Of a DNA stretch of 64,000 nucleotides, positions 16,066 through 25,463 are shown piece after piece. The position numbers and the translations under genes were made by a program. Positions within the stretch are counted from its first letter, which is position 1. The number at the start of each line of letters is the position of its first letter. This stretch comes from Citrobacter sp. Marseille-Q6884 (GTDB lineage Bacteria; Pseudomonadota; Gammaproteobacteria; Enterobacterales; Enterobacteriaceae): the NCBI RefSeq assembly GCF_945906775.1, contig NZ_CAMDRE010000001.1:1-64000 (forward strand). Direction: 5' to 3'. The notes beneath the pieces are model-generated. The model was not told the origin of the DNA and searched no databases. It was given only the letters and a program-made list of their open reading frames with translations.

Positions 16066-16472
16066 GCAGCCTCGTCTACTTTTCCAGCAGCTCAGAAAAT
16101 ACGCATCGCTTTATGCTGCGTCTGGGACTGCCTGCCCTGCGCATTCCGCTGAATGAACGTGAGCGGCTCCAGGTAGACGAACCCTATATTTTGGTTGTGC
16201 CGTCTTATGGCGGTGGCGGCACGGCAGGTGCGGTCCCGAGACAGGTGATCCGCTTTTTAAACGATACGCACAACCGGGCGATGATCCGCGGCGTGATCGC
16301 CTCAGGCAATCGCAATTTCGGCGAAGCCTACGGTCGCGCCGGTGACGTCATTTCACAAAAATGTGGCGTGCCGTGGCTCTATCGCTTTGAGCTGATGGGG
16401 ACGCAAAGCGATATCGACAATGTCCGAAAAGGAGTGAGCGAATTTTGGCAACGACAACCGCAGAACGTGTGA
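16062..16472 (+). CDS. nrdI: flavodoxin-like NrdI
   Basis: FMN protein that supplies oxidant to build the Mn(III)2-tyrosyl radical in NrdF. 136 residues: phosphate loop YFSSSSENTHRF near 6-17 and the flavin loops VPSYGGGGTAGAVP (near 47) and GNRNFGEAYG (near 85). The ATG overlaps the nrdH stop and its 3' end overlaps the nrdE start by 28 nt, so translation is coupled. Confidence 0.95.
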   Translation: MSSLVYFSSSSENTHRFMLRLGLPALRIPLNERERLQVDEPYILVVPSYGGGGTAGAVPRQVIRFLNDTHNRAMIRGVIASGNRNFGEAYGRAGDVISQKCGVPWLYRFELMGTQSDIDNVRKGVSEFWQRQPQNV

Positions 16473-18589
16473 ACCCGGCAACCCTGGATTTTCACGCCCT
16501 GAATGCCATGCTGAATCTGTACGATAATGCCGGCCGCATTCAGTTCGATAAAGACCATCAGGCAGTGGACGCGTTTTTTGCAAACCACGTCCGCCCCCGT
16601 TCCGTGCGCTTTGCCAGCCAGCAGGAGCGCCTGGAAACGTTGATACGTGACGGTTATTACGATGAAAGTGTGTTAACCCGCTACGATCGCGACTTTGTCG
16701 TGAAGCTCTTCGCCCACGCGCACGCCAGCGGATTCCGTTTCCAGACCTTCCTTGGCGCATGGAAGTTCTACACCAGCTATACATTGAAAACTTTTGACGG
16801 CAAACGCTACCTCGAAGACTTTGAGGATCGCGTGACGATGGTGGCGCTTACACTTGCACAAGGTGATGAAACGCTCGCCATGCAACTCGCCGATGAAATG
16901 CTCTCCGGGCGCTTTCAACCTGCCACGCCAACTTTTTTAAACTGCGGCAAGCAGCAGCGCGGGGAGCTGGTCTCGTGCTTCCTGTTGCGTATTGAAGACA
17001 ATATGGAGTCCATTGGCCGGGCGGTAAACTCGGCGCTACAGCTTTCCAAACGCGGCGGCGGCGTGGCGTTTCTGCTTTCGAATCTGCGGGAAGCCGGTGC
17101 CCCCATCAAGCGTATTGAAAACCAGTCTTCCGGTGTCATCCCGGTAATGAAAATGCTGGAAGACGCCTTCTCTTATGCAAACCAGTTGGGCGCGCGTCAG
17201 GGCGCGGGGGCGGTGTATCTGCATGCACATCACCCGGATATTTTGCGTTTTCTTGATACCAAACGTGAAAATGCCGATGAAAAAATTCGCATCAAAACGC
17301 TCTCACTCGGCGTGGTGATCCCCGATGTGACCTTCCGTCTGGCAAAAGAGAATGCGCAAATGGCGCTGTTCTCACCTTATGACGTGGAGCGTATTTACGG
17401 CAAACCGTTTGGTGATATCGCCATCAGCGAGCAGTACGACGAACTGGTCGCCGATGCACGTGTGCGTAAAAAATACATCAACGCCCGCGATTTCTTCCAG
17501 CGGCTGGCGGAAATTCAGTTCGAATCCGGTTATCCCTACATCATGTTTGAAGACACGGTGAATCGCGCCAATCCGATTGCCGGTCGCATCAATATGAGCA
17601 ACCTGTGCTCTGAAATTTTGCAGGTCAATAGCGCATCGACTTATGACGAGGCGCTGGGCTACACCCGGACCGGACACGACATCTCCTGCAACCTTGGCTC
17701 ACTGAACATCGCGCACACCATGGATTCACCGGACTTTGGCCGCACGGTTGAAACCGCGGTTCGCGGCTTAACCGCCGTCTCGGACATGAGCCATATTCGC
17801 AGCGTGCCCTCGATTGAAGCCGGTAACAGCGCCTCCCACGCCATTGGCCTGGGACAGATGAATCTGCATGGCTATCTGGCGCGTGAAGGTATTGCCTACG
17901 GTTCGCCTGAGGGACTGGATTTCACTAATCTCTATTTCTACACCATCACCTGGCATGCACTGCATACATCGATGAAGCTTGCCCGTGAACGCGGTACAAC
18001 CTTTGCCGGATTCAAACACTCTCGCTATGCCAGCGGCGAGTATTTTACGCAATACCTGCAGGATGACTGGCAGCCCAAAACGGAGAAAATCCGGGGGCTG
18101 TTTGCCCGCAGCGGTATTACGCTGCCGACCCGCGCGATGTGGCTACAGCTGAGCGACGATGTCATGCGCTACGGCATCTATAACCAGAATTTGCAGGCGG
18201 TTCCGCCAACCGGGTCGATTTCCTATATCAACCATGCCACCTCCTCTATTCACCCGATTGTGTCGAAAGTGGAGATTCGCAAAGAGGGCAAAACCGGACG
18301 CGTTTACTACCCGGCCCCATTTATGACCAATGAAAATCTGTCGCTGTATCAGGACGCTTATGAAATTGGCCCGGAAAAAATCATTGATACCTACGCCGAA
18401 GCGACCCGCCATGTCGATCAGGGGCTGTCGCTAACGCTCTTTTTCCCGGATACCGCCACCACCCGCGATATCAATAAAGCGCAGATCTACGCCTGGCGTA
18501 AGGGCATCAAAACCCTCTACTACATCCGCCTACGCCAACTGGCGCTGGAAGGCACTGAAATCGAAGGCTGCGTGTCATGCGCACTGTAA
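16445..18589 (+). CDS. nrdE: class Ib ribonucleotide reductase alpha chain NrdE
   Basis: Catalytic subunit reducing ribonucleoside diphosphates to deoxy forms, 714 residues as in E. coli. Active-site elements: FLNCGKQQRGELVSCFLL (first redox Cys), the NLCSEI Cys of the thiyl radical, and the C-terminal EGCVSCAL redox pair. It lacks the long ATP-cone of NrdA. The start codon is TTG at 16445, inside nrdI, with AAGGAG at 16429-16434 ten nt before it. The operon is used under manganese supply, iron limitation or oxidative stress. Confidence 0.96.
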   Translation: MATTTAERVNPATLDFHALNAMLNLYDNAGRIQFDKDHQAVDAFFANHVRPRSVRFASQQERLETLIRDGYYDESVLTRYDRDFVVKLFAHAHASGFRFQTFLGAWKFYTSYTLKTFDGKRYLEDFEDRVTMVALTLAQGDETLAMQLADEMLSGRFQPATPTFLNCGKQQRGELVSCFLLRIEDNMESIGRAVNSALQLSKRGGGVAFLLSNLREAGAPIKRIENQSSGVIPVMKMLEDAFSYANQLGARQGAGAVYLHAHHPDILRFLDTKRENADEKIRIKTLSLGVVIPDVTFRLAKENAQMALFSPYDVERIYGKPFGDIAISEQYDELVADARVRKKYINARDFFQRLAEIQFESGYPYIMFEDTVNRANPIAGRINMSNLCSEILQVNSASTYDEALGYTRTGHDISCNLGSLNIAHTMDSPDFGRTVETAVRGLTAVSDMSHIRSVPSIEAGNSASHAIGLGQMNLHGYLAREGIAYGSPEGLDFTNLYFYTITWHALHTSMKLARERGTTFAGFKHSRYASGEYFTQYLQDDWQPKTEKIRGLFARSGITLPTRAMWLQLSDDVMRYGIYNQNLQAVPPTGSISYINHATSSIHPIVSKVEIRKEGKTGRVYYPAPFMTNENLSLYQDAYEIGPEKIIDTYAEATRHVDQGLSLTLFFPDTATTRDINKAQIYAWRKGIKTLYYIRLRQLALEGTEIEGCVSCAL

Positions 18590-18599
18590 GGAGAACAGT

Positions 18600-19559
18600 A
18601 TGAAATTATCCCGCGTGAGCGCCATCAACTGGAATAAGATCGAGGATGATAAAGATCTTGAGGTATGGAACCGCCTGACCAGCAATTTCTGGTTACCGGA
18701 AAAAGTGCCGCTTTCTAATGATATTCCTGCCTGGCAGACGCTAAACGCCGCCGAACAGCAACTCACCATCCGCGTTTTCACCGGACTGACGTTGCTCGAC
18801 ACGATCCAGAATATTGCCGGTGCGCCAGCGCTGATGAAGGATGCAATCACTCCGCATGAAGAGGCGGTGTTGTCGAATATCAGCTTTATGGAGGCCGTAC
18901 ACGCGCGTTCATACAGCTCTATTTTTTCCACCCTGTGCCAGACCAAAGATGTGGATGCGGCTTACGCCTGGAGTGAGGAGAACGTGCCGCTCCAGCATAA
19001 GGCAAACATCATTCTTAACCATTACGCCAGCGACGATCCGTTGAAGAAGAAAATTGCCAGCGTATTTCTGGAGTCTTTTCTGTTTTATTCCGGCTTCTGG
19101 CTGCCGATGTATTTCTCCAGCCGGGGTAAGTTGACCAATACCGCCGATTTAATTCGCCTGATTATCCGTGATGAAGCGGTGCACGGTTATTACATCGGTT
19201 ATAAGTTTCAAAAAGGGCTGGAGTCTATTACGGAATCTGCACGTGAAGAACTCAAGAATTTTGCACTCGACCTGCTGATGGACCTGTATGACAACGAAGT
19301 CCTCTACACACAAGCGTTGTATGCGGAAACGGACTGGGTTGATGACGTCAACGCATTCCTTTGTTACAACGCCAATAAAGCGTTAATGAATCTGGGTTAT
19401 GAGCCCTTATTTCCGGCCGAAATGGCAGAGGTCAATCCGGCGATCCTTGCGGCTCTCTCTCCTAATGCAGACGAAAATCACGATTTCTTTTCCGGCTCAG
19501 GTTCGTCATATGTCATGGGAAAAGCGGTCGAAACGGAGGACGACGACTGGAACTTTTAG
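18600..19559 (+). CDS. nrdF: class Ib ribonucleotide reductase beta chain NrdF
   Basis: Radical-generating subunit with a dimetal-tyrosyl cofactor, 319 residues. Metal ligands are visible in ISFMEAVHARSYS (E and H) and LIIRDEAVHGYYIG (E and H); the SSIFSTL segment follows the first set, with the radical Tyr expected nearby. The C-terminus EDDDWNF matches the tail that docks on NrdE. AAGGAG precedes the ATG; 10 nt after nrdE. Confidence 0.95.
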   Translation: MKLSRVSAINWNKIEDDKDLEVWNRLTSNFWLPEKVPLSNDIPAWQTLNAAEQQLTIRVFTGLTLLDTIQNIAGAPALMKDAITPHEEAVLSNISFMEAVHARSYSSIFSTLCQTKDVDAAYAWSEENVPLQHKANIILNHYASDDPLKKKIASVFLESFLFYSGFWLPMYFSSRGKLTNTADLIRLIIRDEAVHGYYIGYKFQKGLESITESAREELKNFALDLLMDLYDNEVLYTQALYAETDWVDDVNAFLCYNANKALMNLGYEPLFPAEMAEVNPAILAALSPNADENHDFFSGSGSSYVMGKAVETEDDDWNF

Positions 19560-19913
19560 CTCTCATTATTGTGGTAAATACGCTATGTTTTCCGCAATAA
19601 TATTTTAAGGAGATCACATTTTTATCACACAAATATTATTGTGTGATCTACACTCAATATTAGCTGTCTTATTCGCCTGAATTTCAACAATTCAGGCGGC
19701 ATTTTGCTGTCATTTACAAAAAATATCGACAAGGTCCTATCCACGCTCAGCCCTTATATCATGGGAAATCTCGCCATCTGGCCTCCAGCAATATTCATGC
19801 CACTAACAAATTCAGGGTTGTCTCAGATTCTCAGTATGTTAGGGTAGAAAAAGGTCACTATTTCCATCAGGTAATATATCGATATAAACAAATAACAGGA
19901 ATCATTCTATTGC
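19560..19913 (+). promoter_or_regulatory. nrdF-proV gap with proU promoter P2
   Basis: This 354-base gap has no gene. The proV-proximal half resembles the E. coli proU control region. TTGTCT at 19818-19823 and TAGGGT at 19840-19845, 16 nt apart, correspond to the sigma-70 P2 promoter as I recall it. A palindrome near the nrdF end is listed separately. H-NS-type silencing extends into proV in E. coli, and the early proV sequence here is likewise AT-rich. Confidence 0.65.
19624..19647. other. 9-bp perfect palindrome downstream of nrdF
   Basis: ATCACACAA (19624-19632) and TTGTGTGAT (19639-19647) pair across a 6-nt AT loop. There is no U-run directly after, so it may be a protein site (it recalls CRP-like TGTGA/TCACA halves) or a weak end for the nrd transcript. 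Confidence 0.5.
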
Positions 19914-21116
19914 ATGGCAATTAAATTAGAAGTTAAAAATCTCTATAAGATATTTGGCGAGCATCCACAGAGAGCGTTCAAATATATTGAAAAAGGACTT
20001 TCAAAAGAGCAGATTCTGGATAAAACAGGGCTATCGCTTGGCGTTAAAGACGCCAGTCTGGCCATTGAAGAAGGCGAGATATTTGTCATCATGGGATTAT
20101 CCGGTTCGGGTAAATCCACAATGGTACGCCTTCTCAATCGCCTGATTGAACCCACCCGCGGACAGGTACTCATTGACGGCGTGGATATTGCAAAAATATC
20201 CGATGCCGAGCTTCGCGAGGTGCGCAGAAAAAAGATTGCGATGGTGTTCCAGTCCTTTGCGCTGATGCCGCATATGACGGTGCTCGATAATACGGCATTC
20301 GGTATGGAATTAGCCGGTACTGGCGCGGATGAGCGCCGTGAAAAAGCGCTGGATGCGCTACGCCAGGTCGGGCTTGAAAATTATGCCCATAGCTATCCCG
20401 ATGAGCTTTCCGGTGGTATGCGCCAGCGTGTCGGTCTTGCCCGCGCATTAGCCATTAACCCTGATATCTTATTAATGGATGAGGCCTTCTCGGCGCTCGA
20501 CCCATTAATTCGAACAGAGATGCAGGATGAACTGGTAAAACTGCAGGCGAAGCATCAACGTACCGTGGTCTTTATTTCTCACGATCTTGATGAAGCGATG
20601 CGTATTGGCGACAGAATTGCCATTATGCAAAATGGCGAAGTGGTGCAGGTGGGTACACCGGATGAGATCCTGAATAATCCGGCCAATGATTATGTGCGCA
20701 CCTTCTTCCGCGGTGTTGATATTAGCCAGGTGTTCAGCGCTAAAGATATATCTCGCCGTAGTCCTGAAGGCTTAATTCGTAAAACGCCAGGCGTGGGTCC
20801 GCGCTCGGCGCTGCAATTATTGCAGGACAAAGATCGTGAATATGGCTACGTGATTGAACGTGGTAATAAATTCATCGGCGTGGTCTCCATCGACTCATTA
20901 AAAGCAGCCCTGAGCCAGGCACAAGGTATTGAGGCTGCGTTAATCGATGAACCCTTAGCCGTGGATGCACAAACGCCTCTGAGCGAGTTGCTTTCTCATG
21001 TTGGACAGGCGCCGTGCGCGGTACCGGTTGTCGATGAGGAACAGCAGTATGTGGGCATTATTTCAAAACGCATGCTGTTACAGGCTTTAGATCGTGAGGG
21101 GGCAAACAATGGCTGA
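19914..21116 (+). CDS. proV: glycine betaine/proline ABC transporter ATPase ProV
   Basis: Energy-coupling subunit of ProU, 400 residues. Walker A GLSGSGKSTM near 61, Q-loop QSFALMPHM, signature LSGGMRQRVGLARAL near 165, Walker B ILLMDEAFSALD and the H-loop His in FISHDLDEAM. Two CBS domains fill residues about 280-395 and sense ionic strength. It overlaps proW by 8 nt. Transcription is osmotically induced through the promoter upstream. Confidence 0.97.
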   Translation: MAIKLEVKNLYKIFGEHPQRAFKYIEKGLSKEQILDKTGLSLGVKDASLAIEEGEIFVIMGLSGSGKSTMVRLLNRLIEPTRGQVLIDGVDIAKISDAELREVRRKKIAMVFQSFALMPHMTVLDNTAFGMELAGTGADERREKALDALRQVGLENYAHSYPDELSGGMRQRVGLARALAINPDILLMDEAFSALDPLIRTEMQDELVKLQAKHQRTVVFISHDLDEAMRIGDRIAIMQNGEVVQVGTPDEILNNPANDYVRTFFRGVDISQVFSAKDISRRSPEGLIRKTPGVGPRSALQLLQDKDREYGYVIERGNKFIGVVSIDSLKAALSQAQGIEAALIDEPLAVDAQTPLSELLSHVGQAPCAVPVVDEEQQYVGIISKRMLLQALDREGANNG

Positions 21117-22173
21117 TCAAACAAACCCGTGGGATACCACACCTGCGGCCGATAGCGCCGCACAATCCGCAGATGCCTGGGGCACGTCATCCGCTGCGCC
21201 TGCCGACGGTGGTAGCGCAGACTGGCTGACCAGCGCACCGGCACCAGCACCTGAGCATTTCAACATTATGGATCCGTTCCATAAGACGCTGATCCCGCTG
21301 GACAGCTGGGTCACTGAAGGGATCGACTGGGTTGTGACCCATTTTCGTCCCGTCTTCCAGGGCATTCGTGTTCCGGTTGATTACATTCTGAATGGCTTCC
21401 AGCAGTTGCTGCTGGGCATGCCCGCGCCGGTGGCGATTGTCATTTTCGCGCTGATCGCCTGGCAGATTTCCGGCGTTGGAATGGGCATCGCCACGCTGAT
21501 CTCTTTGATCGCTATCGGCGCAATTGGCGCCTGGTCGCAGGCCATGATAACTCTGGCGCTGGTGCTGACCGCGCTGTTGTTCTGCGTGGTGATCGGTCTG
21601 CCAATGGGGATATGGCTGGCGCGCAGCCCACGGGCAGCAAAGATTGTTCGCCCGCTACTCGATGCGATGCAGACCACGCCAGCGTTTGTCTACCTGGTGC
21701 CGATTGTCATGTTGTTCGGTATCGGTAACGTCCCGGGTGTAGTGGTGACGATTATCTTCGCCCTGCCCCCGATTGTGCGTCTGACCATTCTGGGGATTAA
21801 CCAGGTTCCTGCGGATCTGATTGAAGCCTCACGCTCGTTTGGCGCCAGTCCACGTCAGATGTTGTTCAAAGTGCAGCTCCCTCTGGCGATGCCCACCATT
21901 ATGGCGGGGGTTAACCAGACGCTGATGCTGGCCCTCTCCATGGTCGTCATCGCCTCAATGATCGCGGTTGGCGGTCTGGGTCAGATGGTGTTGCGCGGTA
22001 TCGGTCGCCTGGATATGGGGCTGGCTACCGTCGGTGGTGTCGGGATTGTCATCCTCGCCATTATTCTGGATCGTCTGACGCAGGCCGTCGGCCGCGATTC
22101 GCGCAGCCGTGGTAACCGTCGCTGGTACACCACCGGACCTGTTGGGCTTATCACCCGCCCGTTCATTCAGTAA
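21109..22173 (+). CDS. proW: glycine betaine ABC transporter permease ProW
   Basis: Inner-membrane permease of ProU, 354 residues, with a long soluble N-terminal tail (1-95, rich in A/D/P/S/T) and several transmembrane helices. The EAA loop is visible (DLIEASRSFGASPRQMLFKVQ, in part). Start 21109 gives MADQTNPWD as in E. coli; a longer frame from 21094 adds five codons inside proV and lacks a better ribosome site. Confidence 0.96.
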   Translation: MADQTNPWDTTPAADSAAQSADAWGTSSAAPADGGSADWLTSAPAPAPEHFNIMDPFHKTLIPLDSWVTEGIDWVVTHFRPVFQGIRVPVDYILNGFQQLLLGMPAPVAIVIFALIAWQISGVGMGIATLISLIAIGAIGAWSQAMITLALVLTALLFCVVIGLPMGIWLARSPRAAKIVRPLLDAMQTTPAFVYLVPIVMLFGIGNVPGVVVTIIFALPPIVRLTILGINQVPADLIEASRSFGASPRQMLFKVQLPLAMPTIMAGVNQTLMLALSMVVIASMIAVGGLGQMVLRGIGRLDMGLATVGGVGIVILAIILDRLTQAVGRDSRSRGNRRWYTTGPVGLITRPFIQ

Positions 22174-22183
22174 TTCACCCATT

Positions 22184-22209
22184 GCCCGGTGGCGCATTGC
22201 TTACCGGGC
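22184..22209 (+). other. hairpin between proW and proX
   Basis: GCCCGGT (22184-22190) and ACCGGGC (22203-22209), 12-nt loop, in the 68-nt gap before proX. Such a stem can protect the upstream message or set the ratio of the abundant binding protein. Confidence 0.5.
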
Positions 22210-22241
22210 CCACACGTCCCTCCAATAATTAAGGAACAACG

Positions 22242-23237
22242 ATGCGACAGAAAGCTATTATTGCCACAGCGTTTGCCACCCTTGTCTCCACCAGCGCTTT
22301 CGCTGCCGATCTGCCGGGTAAAGGCATCACTGTACAACCTATCCAGAGCACCATCTCTGAAGAGTCCTTCCAGACGCTGCTGGTAGGCCGTGCGCTGGAA
22401 AAACTGGGGTACACCGTCAACAAAACAAGCGAAGTAGATTACAACGTAGGCTACACCTCCATTGCCTCTGGCGATGCGACTTTTACCGCCGTGAACTGGC
22501 AGCCGCTGCATGATGATATGTATGCTGCCGCAGGTGGAGATAAAAAGTTTTATCGCGAGGGGGTATTCGTCACGGGTGCCGCGCAGGGTTATCTGATCGA
22601 CAAGAAAACGGCTGAGCAGTACAACATCACCAACATCGCCCAGTTAAAAGATCCGAAGATTGCCAAAATCTTTGACACCAACGGCGACGGTAAAGCCGAC
22701 ATGATGGGTTGCTCTCCGGGCTGGGGCTGTGAAGCGGTCATCAACCACCAGAACAAAGCGTTCGATCTGGAAAAAACGGTCGATGTCAGTCACGGCAACT
22801 ACGCGGCGATGATGGCGGACACCATTACCCGTTTTAAAGAAGGCAAACCCGTCCTTTACTACACCTGGACGCCGTACTGGGTGAGCGACGTGATGAAGCC
22901 AGGCAAAGATGTGGTCTGGTTGCAGGTTCCGTTCTCTTCCCTGCCGGGCGAGCAGAAAGACATTGATACCAAACTGCCGAACGGTGCCAACTATGGCTTC
23001 CCGGTCAACACCATGCATATCGTGGCGAATAAGGCCTGGGCAGAGAAGAACCCGGCAGCGGCAAAACTGTTTGCGATCATGAAGCTGCCGCTGGCGGATA
23101 TCAACGCGCAGAACGCGATGATGCACGATGGCAAATCTTCTGAAGCAGACGTACAGGGTCACGTTGATGGTTGGATCAAAGCCCACCAGCAGCAGTTCGA
23201 CGGCTGGGTGAAAGAGGCGCTGGCCGCGCAGAAGTAA
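22242..23237 (+). CDS. proX: periplasmic glycine betaine-binding protein ProX
   Basis: Substrate-binding subunit of ProU, 331 residues. A cleavable signal peptide (MRQKAIIATAFATLVSTSAFA, cut before ADLPG) sends it to the periplasm. Aromatic residues that cage the quaternary amine are expected among VNWQPLHDDMY, SPGWGCE and YTWTPYWV. A disulfide pair is likely in MGCSPGWGC. AAGGAAC precedes the ATG. Confidence 0.97.
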   Translation: MRQKAIIATAFATLVSTSAFAADLPGKGITVQPIQSTISEESFQTLLVGRALEKLGYTVNKTSEVDYNVGYTSIASGDATFTAVNWQPLHDDMYAAAGGDKKFYREGVFVTGAAQGYLIDKKTAEQYNITNIAQLKDPKIAKIFDTNGDGKADMMGCSPGWGCEAVINHQNKAFDLEKTVDVSHGNYAAMMADTITRFKEGKPVLYYTWTPYWVSDVMKPGKDVVWLQVPFSSLPGEQKDIDTKLPNGANYGFPVNTMHIVANKAWAEKNPAAAKLFAIMKLPLADINAQNAMMHDGKSSEADVQGHVDGWIKAHQQQFDGWVKEALAAQK

Positions 23238-23249
23238 CCTGACCTTTAC

Positions 23250-23281
23250 GCCGGATGGCGGCGCGATGCGCCCTGTCCGGC
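23250..23281. repeat. REP hairpin after proX
   Basis: GCCGGA (23250-23255) pairs with TCCGGC (23276-23281), with an inner GGCGC/GCGCC stem. It sits directly after proX and probably ends or protects the proU transcript. Confidence 0.7.
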
Positions 23282-23418
23282 CTCCTTCCACGCTCGCCAG
23301 CCGGGAAGCCCCTTCGCCTAAAGCGCACAATCCACCACGTAACAAACCAACAACATTCATCAACTTCCGCTATTATTCATTTCCCTGGCAATTATCATCT
23401 GACTTACGACTCACACTA

Positions 23419-24603
23419 ATGACCAAACCCACTCATGGGCTTAGCCCGGCGCTGATCGTTCTCATGTCTGTGGCAACCGGCCTCGCCGTCGCCAGCAACT
23501 ATTACGCGCAACCCCTACTCGACACCATCGCACGCAACTTCGCGTTGTCCGCCAGTACGGCCGGCTTTATCGTCACCGCCGCCCAACTGGGTTACGCTGC
23601 GGGTCTGCTGTTTCTGGTGCCGCTCGGCGATATGTTTGAACGCCGGACGCTTATTGTCTCCATGACGTTACTGGCGGCGGGCGGGATGTTAATTACCGCC
23701 AGTAGCCAGTCACTGGCTATGCTGATCCTCGGAACGGCGCTGACCGGCTTATTTTCGGTCGTGGCGCAAATTCTGGTTCCGCTGGCCGCCACGCTTGCTA
23801 CGCCGGATAAGCGTGGCAAAGTCGTCGGCACGATTATGAGTGGCCTGCTGCTGGGCATTCTGTTGGCACGTACCGTCGCCGGGCTGCTGGCCAATCTCGG
23901 CGGCTGGCGTACCGTATTTTGGGTGGCATCGGGATTAATGGCGCTGATGGCGATTGCGCTGTGGCGCGGCCTGCCGAAGATGAAATCTGAAACTCATCTC
24001 AACTACCCTCAACTGTTAGGCTCCGTATTCAGCCTGTTTATTCACGATAAATTGCTGCGTACCCGCGCGATGCTGGGCTGCCTGACCTTTGCCAACTTCA
24101 GTATTCTCTGGACATCAATGGCGTTTTTGCTCGCGGCGCCGCCCTTTAACTATTCGGAGGGGATGATTGGTCTGTTTGGACTGGCAGGCGCTGCCGGTGC
24201 GTTAGGCGCGCGTCCGGCGGGGGGGGTTGCCGATAAAGGCAAATCCCATCTTACGACGACGGCAGGACTGCTGTTACTGCTGCTCTCCTGGCTGGCTATC
24301 TGGCTCGGCCATGTTTCAGTACCCATGCTGATTATCGGTATCCTGGTGCTGGATCTCACCGTCCAGGGCGTGCATATCACCAACCAGACGGTCATCTATC
24401 GCCTTTACCCTGATGCACGTAACCGGCTGACCGCCGGATACATGACCAGCTATTTTATTGGCGGTGCCGCAGGTTCACTGATTTCGGCCTCCGCCTGGCA
24501 GCATGCCGGTTGGGTGGGCGTTTGTCTGGCGGGTATGACCGTTGCCGTACTCAATCTGCTGGTCTGGTGGCGAGGATTTCACCGCCAGGAAGCCGTAAAT
24601 TAA
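23419..24603 (+). CDS. ygaY: MFS transporter YgaY (intact)
   Basis: A 394-residue major facilitator with 12 predicted helices. The conserved A-loop is GDMFERRTLIV near residue 70; PLGD and RGKVVGTIMSGLLLGILLAR are typical of the DHA/arabinose-efflux-type group. ygaY is a broken gene in E. coli K-12, but here the frame is complete. The open frame reaches up to 23266, but that part overlaps the REP hairpin, so ATG 23419 is chosen despite a weak ribosome site. Substrate unknown. Confidence 0.85.
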   Translation: MTKPTHGLSPALIVLMSVATGLAVASNYYAQPLLDTIARNFALSASTAGFIVTAAQLGYAAGLLFLVPLGDMFERRTLIVSMTLLAAGGMLITASSQSLAMLILGTALTGLFSVVAQILVPLAATLATPDKRGKVVGTIMSGLLLGILLARTVAGLLANLGGWRTVFWVASGLMALMAIALWRGLPKMKSETHLNYPQLLGSVFSLFIHDKLLRTRAMLGCLTFANFSILWTSMAFLLAAPPFNYSEGMIGLFGLAGAAGALGARPAGGVADKGKSHLTTTAGLLLLLLSWLAIWLGHVSVPMLIIGILVLDLTVQGVHITNQTVIYRLYPDARNRLTAGYMTSYFIGGAAGSLISASAWQHAGWVGVCLAGMTVAVLNLLVWWRGFHRQEAVN

Positions 24604-24725
24604 GCGTATCGCTCACGTTTACCTCTGTTTGGGCTCCTCAGGGTGTTAAGGAGCTCATCAGTCTGCTAAGGTTATAACTCATTGAGCCAGGTTATTTTAA
24701 TTTCGGTAATGAAGCACACAATCTT

Positions 24726-25463
24726 ATGGAAAGCCCTGTTCCCCAGTCTGAACCCAGCCCGGCAACGTTAACGGAAGGATTCAAAGACAGCCTGCCGATA
24801 GTGATCAGCTATATTCCGGTCGCTTTTGCATTTGGTCTCAATGCCACTCGCCTGGGCTTTACTCCGATTGAGAGTGTCTTCTTCTCCTGCATTATCTACG
24901 CGGGAGCCAGCCAGTTTGTTATCACCACCATGCTTGCCGCAGGCAGCTCACTGTGGGTCGCAGCACTCACCGTGATGGCGATGGATGTTCGCCATGTTTT
25001 GTATGGCCCTTCCCTACGAAGCCGTATCGCCAGGCGACTGAGCAAACCGAAAAGCGCACTCTGGGCCTTTGGTCTCACCGATGAAGTGTTCGCCGCCGCA
25101 ACGGCAAAACTGGTGCGGGATAATCGGCGCTGGAGTGAAAACTGGATGATTGGCATTGCGCTATGCTCATGGATTTCCTGGGTATTTGGCACGGTCATTG
25201 GCGCATTTTCCGGCAGCGGCTTACTGAAAGATTTTCCCGCCGTTGAAGCGGCGCTGGGTTTTATGCTCCCGGCGCTGTTTATGAGTTTTCTGCTCGCCTC
25301 TTTCCAGCGTAAACAGGCGCTTTGCGTTAGCGCGGCATTAGCCGGAGCGCTGGCAGGTGTGATGTTGTTTTCGATCCCTGCCGCCATCCTCGCAGGCATC
25401 GTCTGCGGATGCCTGACGGCGCTCATACAGTCGTTCTGGCAGGGAGTGCCTGATGAGCTATGA
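24726..25463 (+). CDS. ygaZ: branched-chain amino acid exporter large subunit YgaZ
   Basis: AzlC-family inner-membrane protein, 245 residues; with YgaH it exports L-valine (and methionine) in E. coli. Hydrophobic segments span most of the length; the family motif YAGASQFVITTML lies near residues 58-70, and MAMDVRHVLYGPSL near 87. The ygaH start overlaps its 3' end by 11 nt, indicating translational coupling. Confidence 0.93.
   Translation: MESPVPQSEPSPATLTEGFKDSLPIVISYIPVAFAFGLNATRLGFTPIESVFFSCIIYAGASQFVITTMLAAGSSLWVAALTVMAMDVRHVLYGPSLRSRIARRLSKPKSALWAFGLTDEVFAAATAKLVRDNRRWSENWMIGIALCSWISWVFGTVIGAFSGSGLLKDFPAVEAALGFMLPALFMSFLLASFQRKQALCVSAALAGALAGVMLFSIPAAILAGIVCGCLTALIQSFWQGVPDEL

Noticed and set aside
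23266..23418. In-frame upstream extension of ygaY
   Set aside because: It overlaps the REP hairpin after proX and adds 51 residues not seen in related transporters.
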